DNA of 64,000 bases from Trachythela sp. YZ-2020 (Eukaryota; Cnidaria; Anthozoa; Malacalcyonacea; Clavulariidae): NCBI GenBank assembly GCA_016169945.1, contig JADLSH010000369.1, forward strand, positions 1,922,001 to 1,986,000, given 5' to 3'. The translations under genes and the position numbers were made by a program. The notes beneath the pieces are model-generated. The model did not search any database. It worked only from the letters and a program-made list of their open reading frames with translations, and was not told where the DNA came from. This document shows, piece after piece, positions 48,431-59,900 of the stretch; within the stretch, counting starts at the first letter, position 1; every line of letters begins with the position of its first letter.

Positions 48431-49616
48431 TGCTCTGGTTCTATGGTAACATCCAAGGTGAATTGCGAGTGACGTGGATCCCTAGGTTTTTAAGGAATGT
48501 TCCACTCTACACATTTTACCAAGATCATGCTTTGATGTGGATACAATCTTTCTGTGTCGTCATGGGCGTGGTGACCAGGGGGTGTGTGACTGTGTGGGGT
48601 GCGACACCGTCGAATAATTCTAAATGTTAAACTGAGTTGGTAAAACAAGAGTTGCTTCTGGTAAGAAGTATTAAGAGAAAATGTGCTGAAAATTAAATAC
48701 GTTTGTAATCAATGGTCAACAGTTGGTCAATAGTTTTGCCAGTTATCAGAAAAAATATGCCCATTTGAACCAGATACTAAAATAATTGTGTTCTATGTGC
48801 TTCTATATAAAATGTGCGAACAAAACAGTTGGTTTTTTCATTGGAAATAATAGGTTAGTATCTTTTGGCACCTCCCAATCGTGATTCGTTCGCCACGTCC
48901 CTTTTTTCTGATAATTTTACCATGTTGTTCTCCTGGAAATGTTCCTTCGTGAATTTCGCCGCAAAACATCGTTTCTCCCAGATGTTCTCCAGAGAAGTGC
49001 CCTGTCATTGTCCAGTATTACCTGCAGAACACAGCCACAGTTAATACAAGTGGAAATTTAAATCAATAGAGAAGAACTGAAGATCAGACATATCTGCCAT
49101 ATTTACTGATCTTATCTTCTATAGATATTTTTATAGAAAATTTGTGCAGGAAATAACTAAATTGCAGTCTAAACATACTTAACTTAAAAAACATTTTCCA
49201 ATTTAGTTGTCATTTAGATACTAATCTTTTTAACAGCTCATTGGCATATATGATCCATATGCATATGTGAATTTAGCTACAGCCTACACCACAGACTACA
49301 GTAAAGTCTGATTTCAAGATTAATTTCGTGATAGCACTTTATTAGTCTTACAGTAACAGACATTCGTGAACAAATTTACCGCCTTATTGCTCCATTGAAA
49401 AGTTACTGGCAAAATTCCCAATTAATGTTGCAGTGAAGCCTAAAGATGTTGTCATTCTTTATGGTATTAAGTACATATAACACGGCCATGCGATTAAAAT
49501 CAGATATTTCAAACGTGGGTGTCCAGCGTAGGTATAGTATTTCTGCAATACGCTGTCCTTTGTGTCTGAACTGCCTGAAAAAAATGAAACACTTTGTCTT
49601 TGGGCACTTCGTAGTT

Positions 49617-49671
49617 TGACTGCTTACCTCCTGACGAAGGGTCTTCGCTTGAAACGTCGAAGTTGTCAGTC
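49617..49671 (+). ncRNA. Hammerhead-ribozyme-like motif (short stem III)
   Basis: CTGACGA at 49631-49637 matches the CUGANGA core. A short stem II region (AGGGTCTTCGCTT) follows, then GAAA at 49651-49654 and CGTC at 49655-49658. GACTG (49618-49622) and CAGTC (49667-49671) can pair as the outer part of stem I. ACGT at the stem III position is self-complementary, as in Penelope-associated hammerheads reported to cleave as dimers. Of four related copies in this window only this one keeps all core bases I can check. Activity is inferred. Confidence 0.5.
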
Positions 49672-49732
49672 TTAATTAATCTTTTCAGGTATAGTTAGGA
49701 CACAAAACTTCGGCTTCGAAACCACGGCAGTT

Positions 49733-49904
49733 TTCAGTGACGTAGGAACCGGGGGGGAGCACAGGGGGCACGCCCCCCCCCCCAAGTTTTCTTCAAAGTG
49801 CCCTTTTCTCCAGCTAAAACAATGGAAAAAGTGCCCTTTTCTAATAGAAGAGGTGCCCTTAAGACAAAGTGCCCCCCCAACTGGAAGTTGCTTCCTACGC
49901 CTAT
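49733..49904. mobile_element. ~170-bp MITE with GTAGGAA ends
   Basis: Left GACGTAGGAACC plus a G run and right GTTGCTTCCTACGCC after a C run are inverted repeats. GGCAGTTTTC occurs just outside both ends and is a candidate 10-bp target duplication. The interior contains repeated GTGCCCTTTTCT blocks. Confidence 0.6.
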
Positions 49905-51806
49905 GGCAGTTTTCGTTGTCATGTTTGAAAGTTTTATCCCTAAATGTTGTGTTGGTAAAATATTGTTCTTTTTTCATGATTTGCTTTAAAACATCGTCAT
50001 ATACAGTGTAGTTGTCTGTAGATGAATTATATTTGTAATGCAATGAGATATTGTAATAAAACGTAGAAGGCATATTAATATATGGCAAATGTCAAGTTTT
50101 TAAGGAGCCGTTATACGTATACATGCAGACATTGTATGTAGACTATAGATATTGAAGTAATATGAACAATGGTAAAACAGTAGGCGTAAAAGGGTAGTCA
50201 ACCCATAAATGAAGAGAAAATAAGAAAATGAAATTGGTTTGAATTAGTTTTGAATCTAATTTGGTATGCATATCCCTGTTGGGGACAAAATGAAATAATA
50301 TGTAAGGTGACAACATTTAGGTCTGTGGTATTTATATTATGTGGTGTCAAATATCAGTTCTATACTCTGGACTAAAAGAGATCAATCCTATGGCATTTTG
50401 TTTCTCAGAGATCACCAAATAATATCTTACCATGGCTTTAGAAAACGAATCTCTTGTCAATGAATGTATTCTCAACATGTAATGCTACCATTGTATAAGA
50501 ATTCACAACTAAAGGGTAAGCAAAATATATTGAATCATAATATTCATTGCTTACCGGTTTAAAAGTAAGTATCATATCATTATTAAATCTGCCGAGAATT
50601 GGACCTGTTTTCTTCTGCTTATAATCTAAACGATTTACAGTCATGTGATATGTCTTGGTTTAATAGTTATTTATATATCTTTTATCCTAAGAACTTTATT
50701 TCACATGACTGCCTATATGCTCAATGTAATTCTCCTGTGTTTATTATTCTGAACTTGAAATATTGTGAAAATATGTTTGGTATGCAAAACATCCAGACTA
50801 AAGCTATAACAAAACTATTTTATAGGCAATATTATATTGGTCATCAGTTTACTTTCTCATAATTTTATATTAAGATAATTATGGAAATGTATCTATATTA
50901 TAGAATGTACATTTATATGTATAATCAATATATAACAACAACATTTTACATTGATATATTTATTAATTATTAGAGTATACATGAATTAATTTTCAGTCTA
51001 GTTAATTAGATAAAGGTCTAGTATAGAATGAACATGAAGGGTATATGCATATGCAAGGTATATGAAGGGTATGCGCAAAGTCTATAAAAAGTAGACTAAT
51101 CTGCAATGTTTTAGTTTAGCAGTCAATTATCATATCAAGTATAACTTAGTTAATTGTATTAAACTTTAATTACTTCTTTAGCCAGTTTATTTTAACAACT
51201 TATCATTTTTTTACGCAGTTGTCATAACATGGGTTTTTAAGTATAATATAGTTGACATTTTGGGGTCCAAATATATGCAGGGCAATGTGACGAGTGGGGT
51301 GTGATCGATGGCAGGGTGAAACACTACTGCAAATCTGCAGAATAATACTGAAATTCAGGTTAAATTTTGACGTAATAAATATCATACACGAGACGGAGTA
51401 GTGATTTGAAACCAAAAGTGTGTTGACAAAAGAAGTGCCAGCTAAGTTTTGAGGTGTCTGTTATAGTATCACTATTCTGTATAATAAATGATGTATATAT
51501 TACTTCCCTAACCAACCAGTATTTAAAGTCTTTAAAGATAAATGCGAAACTTATGGACGTTTGTTTTCATACCTTCTCCGGGTGGGATTTTGGATCCCAA
51601 TCTTCCTCAATATAACTGAATATTTTCCGACAAATAGGCTTTTGCTTGGGTAGGTTTAACCTTTGGCCATTGCAGTACTGCTATAGTCTGACTGAGTGCT
51701 GACTAGCGTGACTGTTGGTACTAATACTAGCCTGACTATTCAGTGTTTCACCTTCAACCTTACAGAATGCCAGTAAACTCTTCTCTGGGTTGGAAAACCC
51801 GCATAT

Positions 51807-52906
51807 TATGGCGTTCCATCGTCGCCAAAATTCAAAGTCGCTACTCAACATTCAACACTGCGTCACAACATTTAAATTGACTCTCAACTTTCAACAACGC
51901 ACCTTCAAACGTTTGTTTTCTCATATCATTAATGCACTTTGACTTTGCACACGTTAACAATTGGAGTGTACTCAAGTCAACATTTAACTTCGAAGAACGC
52001 AACAATGAAGATTTAAGATTTTTTTATTGTTGGCAAGACGCGACTATGAAGTTCACGAACATCAACTTTCAATCATCAACAGTGACAATTTCATAACTCA
52101 ATAATTTTAATATAGTTACGCTTCCTTAACCGGCTTTTTTCCGTTATTTTTTATGTCTTCTAGTCAAACAATGTTGCGACTCATGATATTAGATCTGTAG
52201 CGCGTACCAAAACCGCCAAAAAGTATCGGGTGTCATGATGACGTCATCCGTCATCTTCGTGCTAAGTTGTTGACAATAATAATACAGATTATATATCGTA
52301 CAATCCTACATAATTATATGTTCATATCTAATCTGTGATAATAATCATCCTCGTATTTATATGGCCGAGTTACCGATTAGCACCGTAGCATCTGCTTTAA
52401 AGGAAATTGCGGACACAATAGAGCGTTTGAGTAATCCAAGCGATGTTGATTTGTTGAAACTAAGGCTGGACTACATAAACGGAATGCTTGTTACTGTACG
52501 TTAGACATACCGGACGAAATTGTAAACACAATGTCCTCAGTATACACCAGCAATTGGAAAGCATATTACTATTATCAGGCTCCATTGACTCGCTCTACGA
52601 GTCGTGGAAGACCAACAATCGATATTTCCAGGGAGCAATTGGCATTCATGGATAATATTTTAAATTCCATATTATAAAACTGGCAACCACAGGCTAACCT
52701 GATCTACCAAGAAACTAACGCTCTTCGAAGTTAAATATTGACTTGAGTGCACTCCAATGTTAACGTGTGCAAAGCGCATTAATTATATGAGAAAACAGAC
52801 GTTTGAAGGTGCGTTGTTGAAAGTTGAAGAGTCAATTTAAATGTTGTGACGCAGTGTTGAATGTTGAGTAGCAACATGGTGGCGATGGTGGCGATGGAAC
52901 GCCATA
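51807..52906 (+). mobile_element. 1.1-kb DNA transposon with ~190-bp TIRs and 6-bp TSD
   Basis: Ends TATGGCGTTCC and GGAACGCCATA are perfect complements, and similarity continues inward for about 190 bp (51807-52010 against 52720-52906). GCATAT flanks it at 51801-51806 and 52907-52912. It sits inside an older repeat whose uninterrupted relative is at about 54290-54600, giving an empty-site comparison. The interior holds a decayed transposase-like ORF (52361-52677). Confidence 0.75.
52361..52677 (+). pseudogene. Decayed transposase N-terminus within the 1.1-kb element
   Basis: Frame 1 runs from ATG 52361 to a stop at 52502-52504 (47 residues, helical, Leu-rich). A second frame from 52501 continues to 52677 with GRPTIDISREQLAFM. 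The GRP-x-(Y/F/I)xIxxEQL motif is typical of the N-terminal part of integrase-core proteins encoded by animal DNA elements. The single frame change and early stop make this a remnant without a catalytic domain. Family assignment is from memory of the motif only. Confidence 0.45.
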
Positions 52907-52949
52907 GCATATACCCTCAGCTGTTTTGCAACTTTGCATGGTATCAAGA

Positions 52950-53939
52950 CGTAAATACACTGCTGTTTTCTTTTGTGTTTAGTTTGGGAAATTTTCTGTG
53001 ATGAAAACTTTAAGATAAGATATTTACAAACTCAAATTACATGCTGGGCGTATACACTATTATGCTGATATAGGCGCAGTAAAGTTTCATTGGCCGAGGG
53101 AAGGGACAAATCGCTCCTAAAAAATTTGAATTTTTCATTATTTTTATGTGATTTCCTATTATTTTTTATGTGATTTCGTCGATGATTTTAAATAATAATA
53201 ATATTTACATATTTTACCAGGGTAAGCTCATCAAGCAAAAGCTGTTATCAAGCAGCGCCCTGAATTTTTTGGTATTTCTAATCAAGAATTCCTGAATTAA
53301 TATTGTGATTTGTGTGGTGTACGTTGATTTTTATCAGTGATTTATCCCTCCATACCTGCCCATGTGTTTTCACTCAGACAAAATGTGTAAGAATACAGAC
53401 AATGACGTTATAGATTTATTGACTGTATAGTCAGTGATGACAGTAAAGATATTAAGTCATATAGGTTTTATTAACTACTAAAAAGTGCTGAGAACGAAAA
53501 TTATTTTAGCTTTATATTTGACATCAAATTTGCCAAAAATGGTTTAATACGCTGTATCTTGCAACATTGATCTTTGTACCGTGGTATTGTAGGCCTTGCG
53601 TTTTTTTAAAACAGCGCTGCAGTTTTCAAAATAAACCCTCGAAAGTTTGGCATGCACTTGCCTCTTCATTTCTGTTATTTATAGTGTTCCATCTTCAAAT
53701 TTAAAATTCAATTAAAATGTGTGAAATAGTGTGGAGTGGAAACTTAGGCGTAAATTACCTCGCCACCTGTCACCTCTTTATTACGGTCACTTAAAAACGC
53801 CAAGATAATTCTCTTCGTTATAAAGATATCCCGTTAATACGGTCCCCCGGTTAACAGGGTCATTTTTATGTCTCGTTGTTAACCGTATTATCGGAGTTCC
53901 ACTGATAAAATGTTTATTAATTGTTTCATTGTTTTATAG
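52950..53939. other. Intron or 5' region before the first recognised PDZ exon
   Basis: No exon for the N-terminus of the ARHGAP21/23-like protein was found here. The stretch 53780-53915 (AATACGGTCCCCCGGTTAAC, then ACCGTATTATCGGAGTTCCA) looks like the right end of a pogo/Tigger-type MITE; its left end is not clear. Confidence 0.35.
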
Positions 53940-56900
53940 AGTGCTGGAAGCCAAGTGATAGCCAAACATATCGTAAATACACGCAATATTCCAGTGGTAT
54001 CAAATGTAAGATGTGTGAGACTATATAGAAGAAACTATGGTTTTGGTTTAAATTTCAAATATTTGTACAGAACTAACACAATTATGGAAGAGGTAAGCGT
54101 TTAAAGATACCAGTCAAATGAGTAGCAATTTTAAACATTTTTATTTCGTTCTGGGCACTGTTCGTGCTTCATCCGATAATTTTGTTGTAAAGCAGCAAAT
54201 GACGCCCCCTTCCTTCCCCCTTTTCAATGTTTGCCATGATTGTAGAAGCATTATGTTATGAACTTATGTATATATGGACATTTACAGAATTATGGAGTTT
54301 TGGTTTTCCCAACCTTTCTCAAAATAACTGGAAATTTTCCGACATGCGGGCTTTTGCCTGGGTAGGTTTGCCAGTTGGCCATTGGCATTGCACTACTGTT
54401 AGTCTGACCGAGTGCTGACTGTTGCTACTAATGCTAGACTGACTAGTCTACGTCTACTGCATACTGCTGCTATTAAACTGTCGTTTTTGCTTTGCAATGT
54501 ATTATTCATTGTTTCACTTTCAATCTTCCTCAATGCCAGTAAACCTCCTCACGAGTGGTACCCGAATACCCGTAGCTTTTTTGCAACTCTACGTTAGCAT
54601 TATACACACAGTAGCCTTCCGGTAGCAGACGTTCTATTGTGGAGGAGCGAGTTTTGTTTAGAGCGCACGCGAGACGAGAAGAAAGAACTCGCTCCCCCAC
54701 AGACGAAATTAAAGAATAAGGTCAAGGCTACAGGTATTCTGGAAATGTAATGTAATTCTGGAAATGGTCTATTGATACCACGGTCCACGGTGATAGACAA
54801 CAATACGGTGCTGATTGGCCTTTGTGTTTTGTTCATGAATTTTATACATGAAGTTAATATGGTGTGTTTGGTGAATTGTGTAGCGGGAAAAGAGAGGATA
54901 TGAAAACGTGGATGATGAAGAAGATGATGATATAAGTGGAAGTGATGCTGATGTCAGTGGTGAAAGTAGTGATACTTCAAGTAATAAAGATGAAGATGGT
55001 ACTGTTGATAAAGTATTTATAAAATGGTTAGCGCCTGCTGGACCTGCAGATCAAGCTGGTTTAATGAAAGGTATTGCTTTTGAAAAATATATGTATTTTT
55101 CCCACGGCGCACTCCCGTCATCGTGGGTTACAAATATTTATTATAGGGTCAGATAAACTGTGTGTGAAATATCCCGGTCGGTCGGTTGGTCGGTTGCTCA
55201 AATATTTTCGTGATATCATCCATTGAAGATATGTTTGCTTTTTTGAAGGTGACGAAGTGATCAGTATAAACAGTTCGGCTATCTATGGAAAACACGCGTC
55301 AGATATTGACAATCTAATGCAACACAGGTAAAGTTTAAATGCCCTAAAAGAAATTGCGTAGTTGCAGCAAAAATTGCCTCACGTATGGCATTTTTCATTG
55401 GAATCTTTTTCTTTCTATATTTTTTGTAACTTAAAATTCCGAGATCTTTTCGTCATTTTAGTAATGCGATTGATGTGGATGTCGTAGAGGATCCAACAGA
55501 ACGAAAGGTGTGTTTTACACATTTTGGTTTTTGTTCATACACATGACTACTTTACTCATTTTTTGTTGCTTAAAGTTGTATGTTATATTATATAATAAAT
55601 GAATTTAAACATTGGCTCAAATCTGCAATGTAACTTAGGTGCAGTACATGAGATGTGTTCCACTTAACCTCATTTGTTAATTGGAATAAATAGATTTTAT
55701 GTCTTGGAAAAACTTTAAAACTAGGAAATGCTGTGGTTGCCTGGCGTTAATTAATTGGGTGTCCGTCACCCTTCCGTTGCGAAAACGAGACCCACTGGCT
55801 AAGATCTCAATCACCGAAACGAGGCTCTATGGCAACGGCGACGTACAGTACTTTTCGCGGTTAGCTCTTGGCAACTGGACTCCGTAGCTCAGTGGTCAGA
55901 GTGACAGTGTTGTAGTCAAGTCCACGACTTACGAGTCCAAGTCCGAGTCCAAGTCATTTACATTCAAGTCCAAGTCTCTTAGCAAAATTTAAGTCCAGCA
56001 TTTCCGAGTCCGAGTCTTAAATATTGCGAGTCCAAGTCCGGACTCGAGTACTACAACACTGCAGAGCGACGTACCAGAATCGCAGGGCCGTAGGTTCGGG
56101 TTGCATTCTTCGCAACTGCTACCAGTTAGGTCTTAAATATGTATATATATAATTTATTTTGCCCGAGATTTCCATCCAAGGAAAACCGTTAACATTGTAT
56201 TAGAGGTTTGACTGGTTAATTTAAATTTTGTTTAGGGCAAACAATTTCAAAGGTACAGAGGAAATGGTTATGAAGTGCATGTAGTACATCGAGGTAGTCG
56301 AGATGATCTTACTGATCACGAATCATCAGATAATGACAATCATTCAACAACCACAGGAGATCGATATTTTGTCGTCACATATGGCAAAGCTTCTGAAACC
56401 ACCGATAATAAATCTAGGATACATCCATTTTTACGTCCAACTTCGTACTCTGATGATGAACCACTAATGGAAAATAAGTCCGTGTGTATTTCTGAGACGA
56501 AATCGGAAGATGTGGCGGGAAGAATAAATCGTTATCTAAATAACCAAGATTTTGCGTCCACTAGAGGGAATAAAAGTTTTGGTAAAATATCTGGTCTAAC
56601 AAGCTCAACTTCGAGTTCTGTACTAGTTGAGAGTCAAGATCCAAAACCTGATATACCGGTTACTATAACTACTGCTACATACAGTACATTGGCCGAACCA
56701 CAATCCACACGAACTAATGTCAGCATTGAGAGAACCGAGAACACTTCATGTGGTAATGCGGTATTAGTATCTCAAGAGAATGGTAACGTATGGGAACTAA
56801 GGGTACCTCAAGCTACTCATATTCGTCCGCGATCACCCAGTCCAGCGGCCAGAAGGGTCTCATACTTGATGGCAACTGAGGGTGATGGATCTTTATCGTC

Positions 56901-59900
56901 AGGAAATTTGGAATTCAAGTCAATAGCTAACGGAGATACAACTGATGATGGTTTATCACCTTTCGAAGAAGAAAATGACGTTTTCCAGGTAAAGTTTTCT
57001 CTGAAAAACCGTAGCGTATGATATGATGATATTCATACATACATTATTCAGCTCACTCCCCGTTGGGGCTTTTCAGTGACCGATTACATCAAGTATCTCG
57101 CTTACCTATATTATGTACGTAGCCTACATTATCTATTTTTACAACAATTGTGATATTACTTTCCTAATCTGTATATCCTAACCCACCCAGTCAACTTTCC
57201 CTGTGGGAGGAAACCAGAGTGCCCGGAGAAAACCCACGACTTTCGGCAGAGCGTTGACTTACTCTTTTCACATGAGTGTGATGAGTATAGTCCTCAGCGG
57301 GAATCGAACTCAAGACTCAGAGGTGAAAGGCGCTTGTCCTGACGACTGCCCCACCGAAGCCCCATTATATGATATGATATGGTATTCTGTGGTATGATAT
57401 GTTATGGTATTTCATGGGCTGTGTGGTGTAGTTTGGATAATGTTATGCTATGGATTATGTGCAATGCTATGGTATACAAATAATGAATGATTATGAGTGC
57501 AATGGTAAATGAAATATACCGAATGAAAATATTTTTACCATCGCACGAATTAAAACATTCATTATTTGTTTTATATGACACCAAAATATGTCAATGTTGT
57601 TGAAAGATTTATTGAATTAAATACAAAACAAATACATACCTGAGTTACGTGTATAATGTTCAAAATTGATATAACAGTCCAACAAACAAGTCCCAAAAAT
57701 GTTTTAATCAAGAATTAATATAATAATAGCATTCACTCAACGAGACATCGTAAAAAATATTTTTTTCTCCCGCCATTTTTCTTCGCACGAATGATATACT
57801 TGGATTAAATTCCATCGGCCGCATTATGGAATTAGGGTTAAATAAACTACGATCACGATACAATTACGATTTTGACAGATGCAATTTAATGAAAACCAAA
57901 CCGTGCAATGGAAAAATCGTATAGTATAAAAAACCACGGCTGGACCGTGCAATGGAACTTTCCATTGCACGATCATGAAAATGGAAATTTCTTTTCAATA
58001 TCACGTGATCATAATCAGCCAATTAAATATCGACAATTTAATAAGGTGTTATAAAATATAGTATGGGGAGTATGGTGTGGTATGGTGTGGTATGGTGTGG
58101 TATGGTGTGGTATGGTGTGGTATGGTATGGTATGGTGTGGTATGGTGTGGTGTGGTGTGGTATGGTGTGGTGTGGTATGGTATGGTATGGTGTGGTGTGG
58201 TATGGTATGGTGTGGTATGGTGTGGTATGGTGTGGTGTGGTATGGTATGGTGTGGTGTGGTATGGTATGGTGTGGTATGGTGTGGTATGGTGTGGTATGG
58301 TGTGGTGTGGTATGGTGTGGTATGGTATGGTGTGGTGTGGTATGGTATGGTATGGTATGGTATGGTGTGGTATGGTGTGGTATGGTGTGGTATGGTATGG
58401 TATGGTATGGTGTGGTATGGTATGGTATGGTATGGTATGAAATGCTAATTTCAAATTGAATGGTGAAAGGTATGGAAAACCTATAGTTTAACGTGGTAAT
58501 GATGTTTTGTAGGGTGACAATGAAAATCACAGAACCACACTTCACATTCCTAGAGGTGACAGTTTAGATGACGACGATGATAACATACAGCATACTGAGG
58601 TATTAATATATTGATATTAATTAATGTGAACTAAGACTAGCGACGTGTATGATCTGGCTACCAAACGCCTGGTATCATTTTGTTAATTCCACCTGGCCTT
58701 AATATAGCTAAGCTTGTGTTTTGCCTCGCCCCCAACCAAACCAATCTAAAGGCAAGCACAGGAAGGACGTTATAATATAGTGATCAGGTGTGGAAAAAAT
58801 AGCGCACCATGGGACCAATGGTCCCAGGAAATTTTGGGGGCCAGCAGAAAGAAAAAAGGGAAAATAAGAAAGAAAAGAGAGGAAAAAGAGAGGAAAAGAA
58901 AAGAGAGAAAAGAAAGTAAAGTAAAGAAAGAGAGTGGATGAGGAACAGTCTTCTTGAAAACGTTGGTATTTTCAATGCTTTTTACGTTTTTCAGGAGTTT
59001 GTTCCAGTACTTGCTGCCTCAAAAGGCCGAAAGATGCTAAGATCTATCAATTACTCGCAGAAAAGTTTCTTATGTTCTCTTGCGGTCCCAGAAAATAAAA
59101 TATTTTTCCACTGATAGATAGTGAATGTGAGTTATCTAGTTACATGGGTGTGGGGGGCCAATTCACCACAGGCCATGCTCGCCATTATCCATCGACGTGC
59201 TTGACAACTAAGGGTCTGGTGAGAAAGGGACCAGGAAAAAAGGAAAAAGAACAGTAGAGAGTAGACAACCAACCTTACATGAGTACATTAAACACAGGAG
59301 AAACCTAAGAAAATAGGAAATCTAGGAACTAGGGCCCTAGGGAAGCAGCACCACATATTCTTTAATATTAAATGGTGTTAGGCAGTGACATTTCTTTAAT
59401 TTTTTAGAATTTAGATGAGGAAAAGCGGCATAGCTTAAAGAGAAAGTGTTCAGCTGATTCTGTAGAGGTAGGATCATTAGTCAAAGCAAAACAAGCCAAA
59501 ACGTATAAGCTGAAATTAGTCGAAGTTTGATTTAAAAAGATGTATTTAGAAAGAAGAAATCAAAGGCATTTTTCCAAAAGCCGGAGGGAAGCTTGCTACA
59601 TGAATACATGCATACAGGTTTAGGAAAAACAAACAATTGGCAGCATAGGACTACATTTTTAGACACTGTGTTTCAGTGAAATTGCACTGTTCTCATCCTA
59701 TCAGAATTGGGAAATGTTTTCATGTATAATACTTATAATATTTTAAACAATTAAATACAATGCAAGTTTAGCATCATTTGCAGGGTATTGCCCCCACCCA
59801 TTCGAACGTAATTGACGATTGATATGGGATCCACTGACACTGACGTTTTGATAATATTTGAATACAGTGAAAACTTTGTTGTTGTGGTATTTCTTCTTCC

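Larger units (their letters stand above)
48333..51560. other. Repeat-rich interval with no supported gene
   Basis: Apart from the hammerhead-like motif and MITE listed separately, only weak signals were seen. Two minus-strand open stretches might be exons: 50438-50644, with RLDYKQKKTGPILGRFN and a possible donor after FKP, and 49905-50088, with two or three N-glycosylation motifs. Neither links to another exon or to a known family. The rest is AT-rich non-coding DNA. Confidence 0.3.

Noticed and set aside
48838..49022. Minus-strand open stretch with HFSGEHLGETMFCGEIHEG-like periodic translation, resembling MORN repeats
   Set aside because: The periodic Gly does not match the MORN consensus, no acceptor gives a clean frame with an upstream exon, and no partner exon was found.
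58015..58545. Very long open frames on both strands with YHTIPYHTTP-like or MVWYGVVWCG-like translations
   Set aside because: They are read-throughs of the ATGGT/GTGGT microsatellite, open in several frames on both strands.
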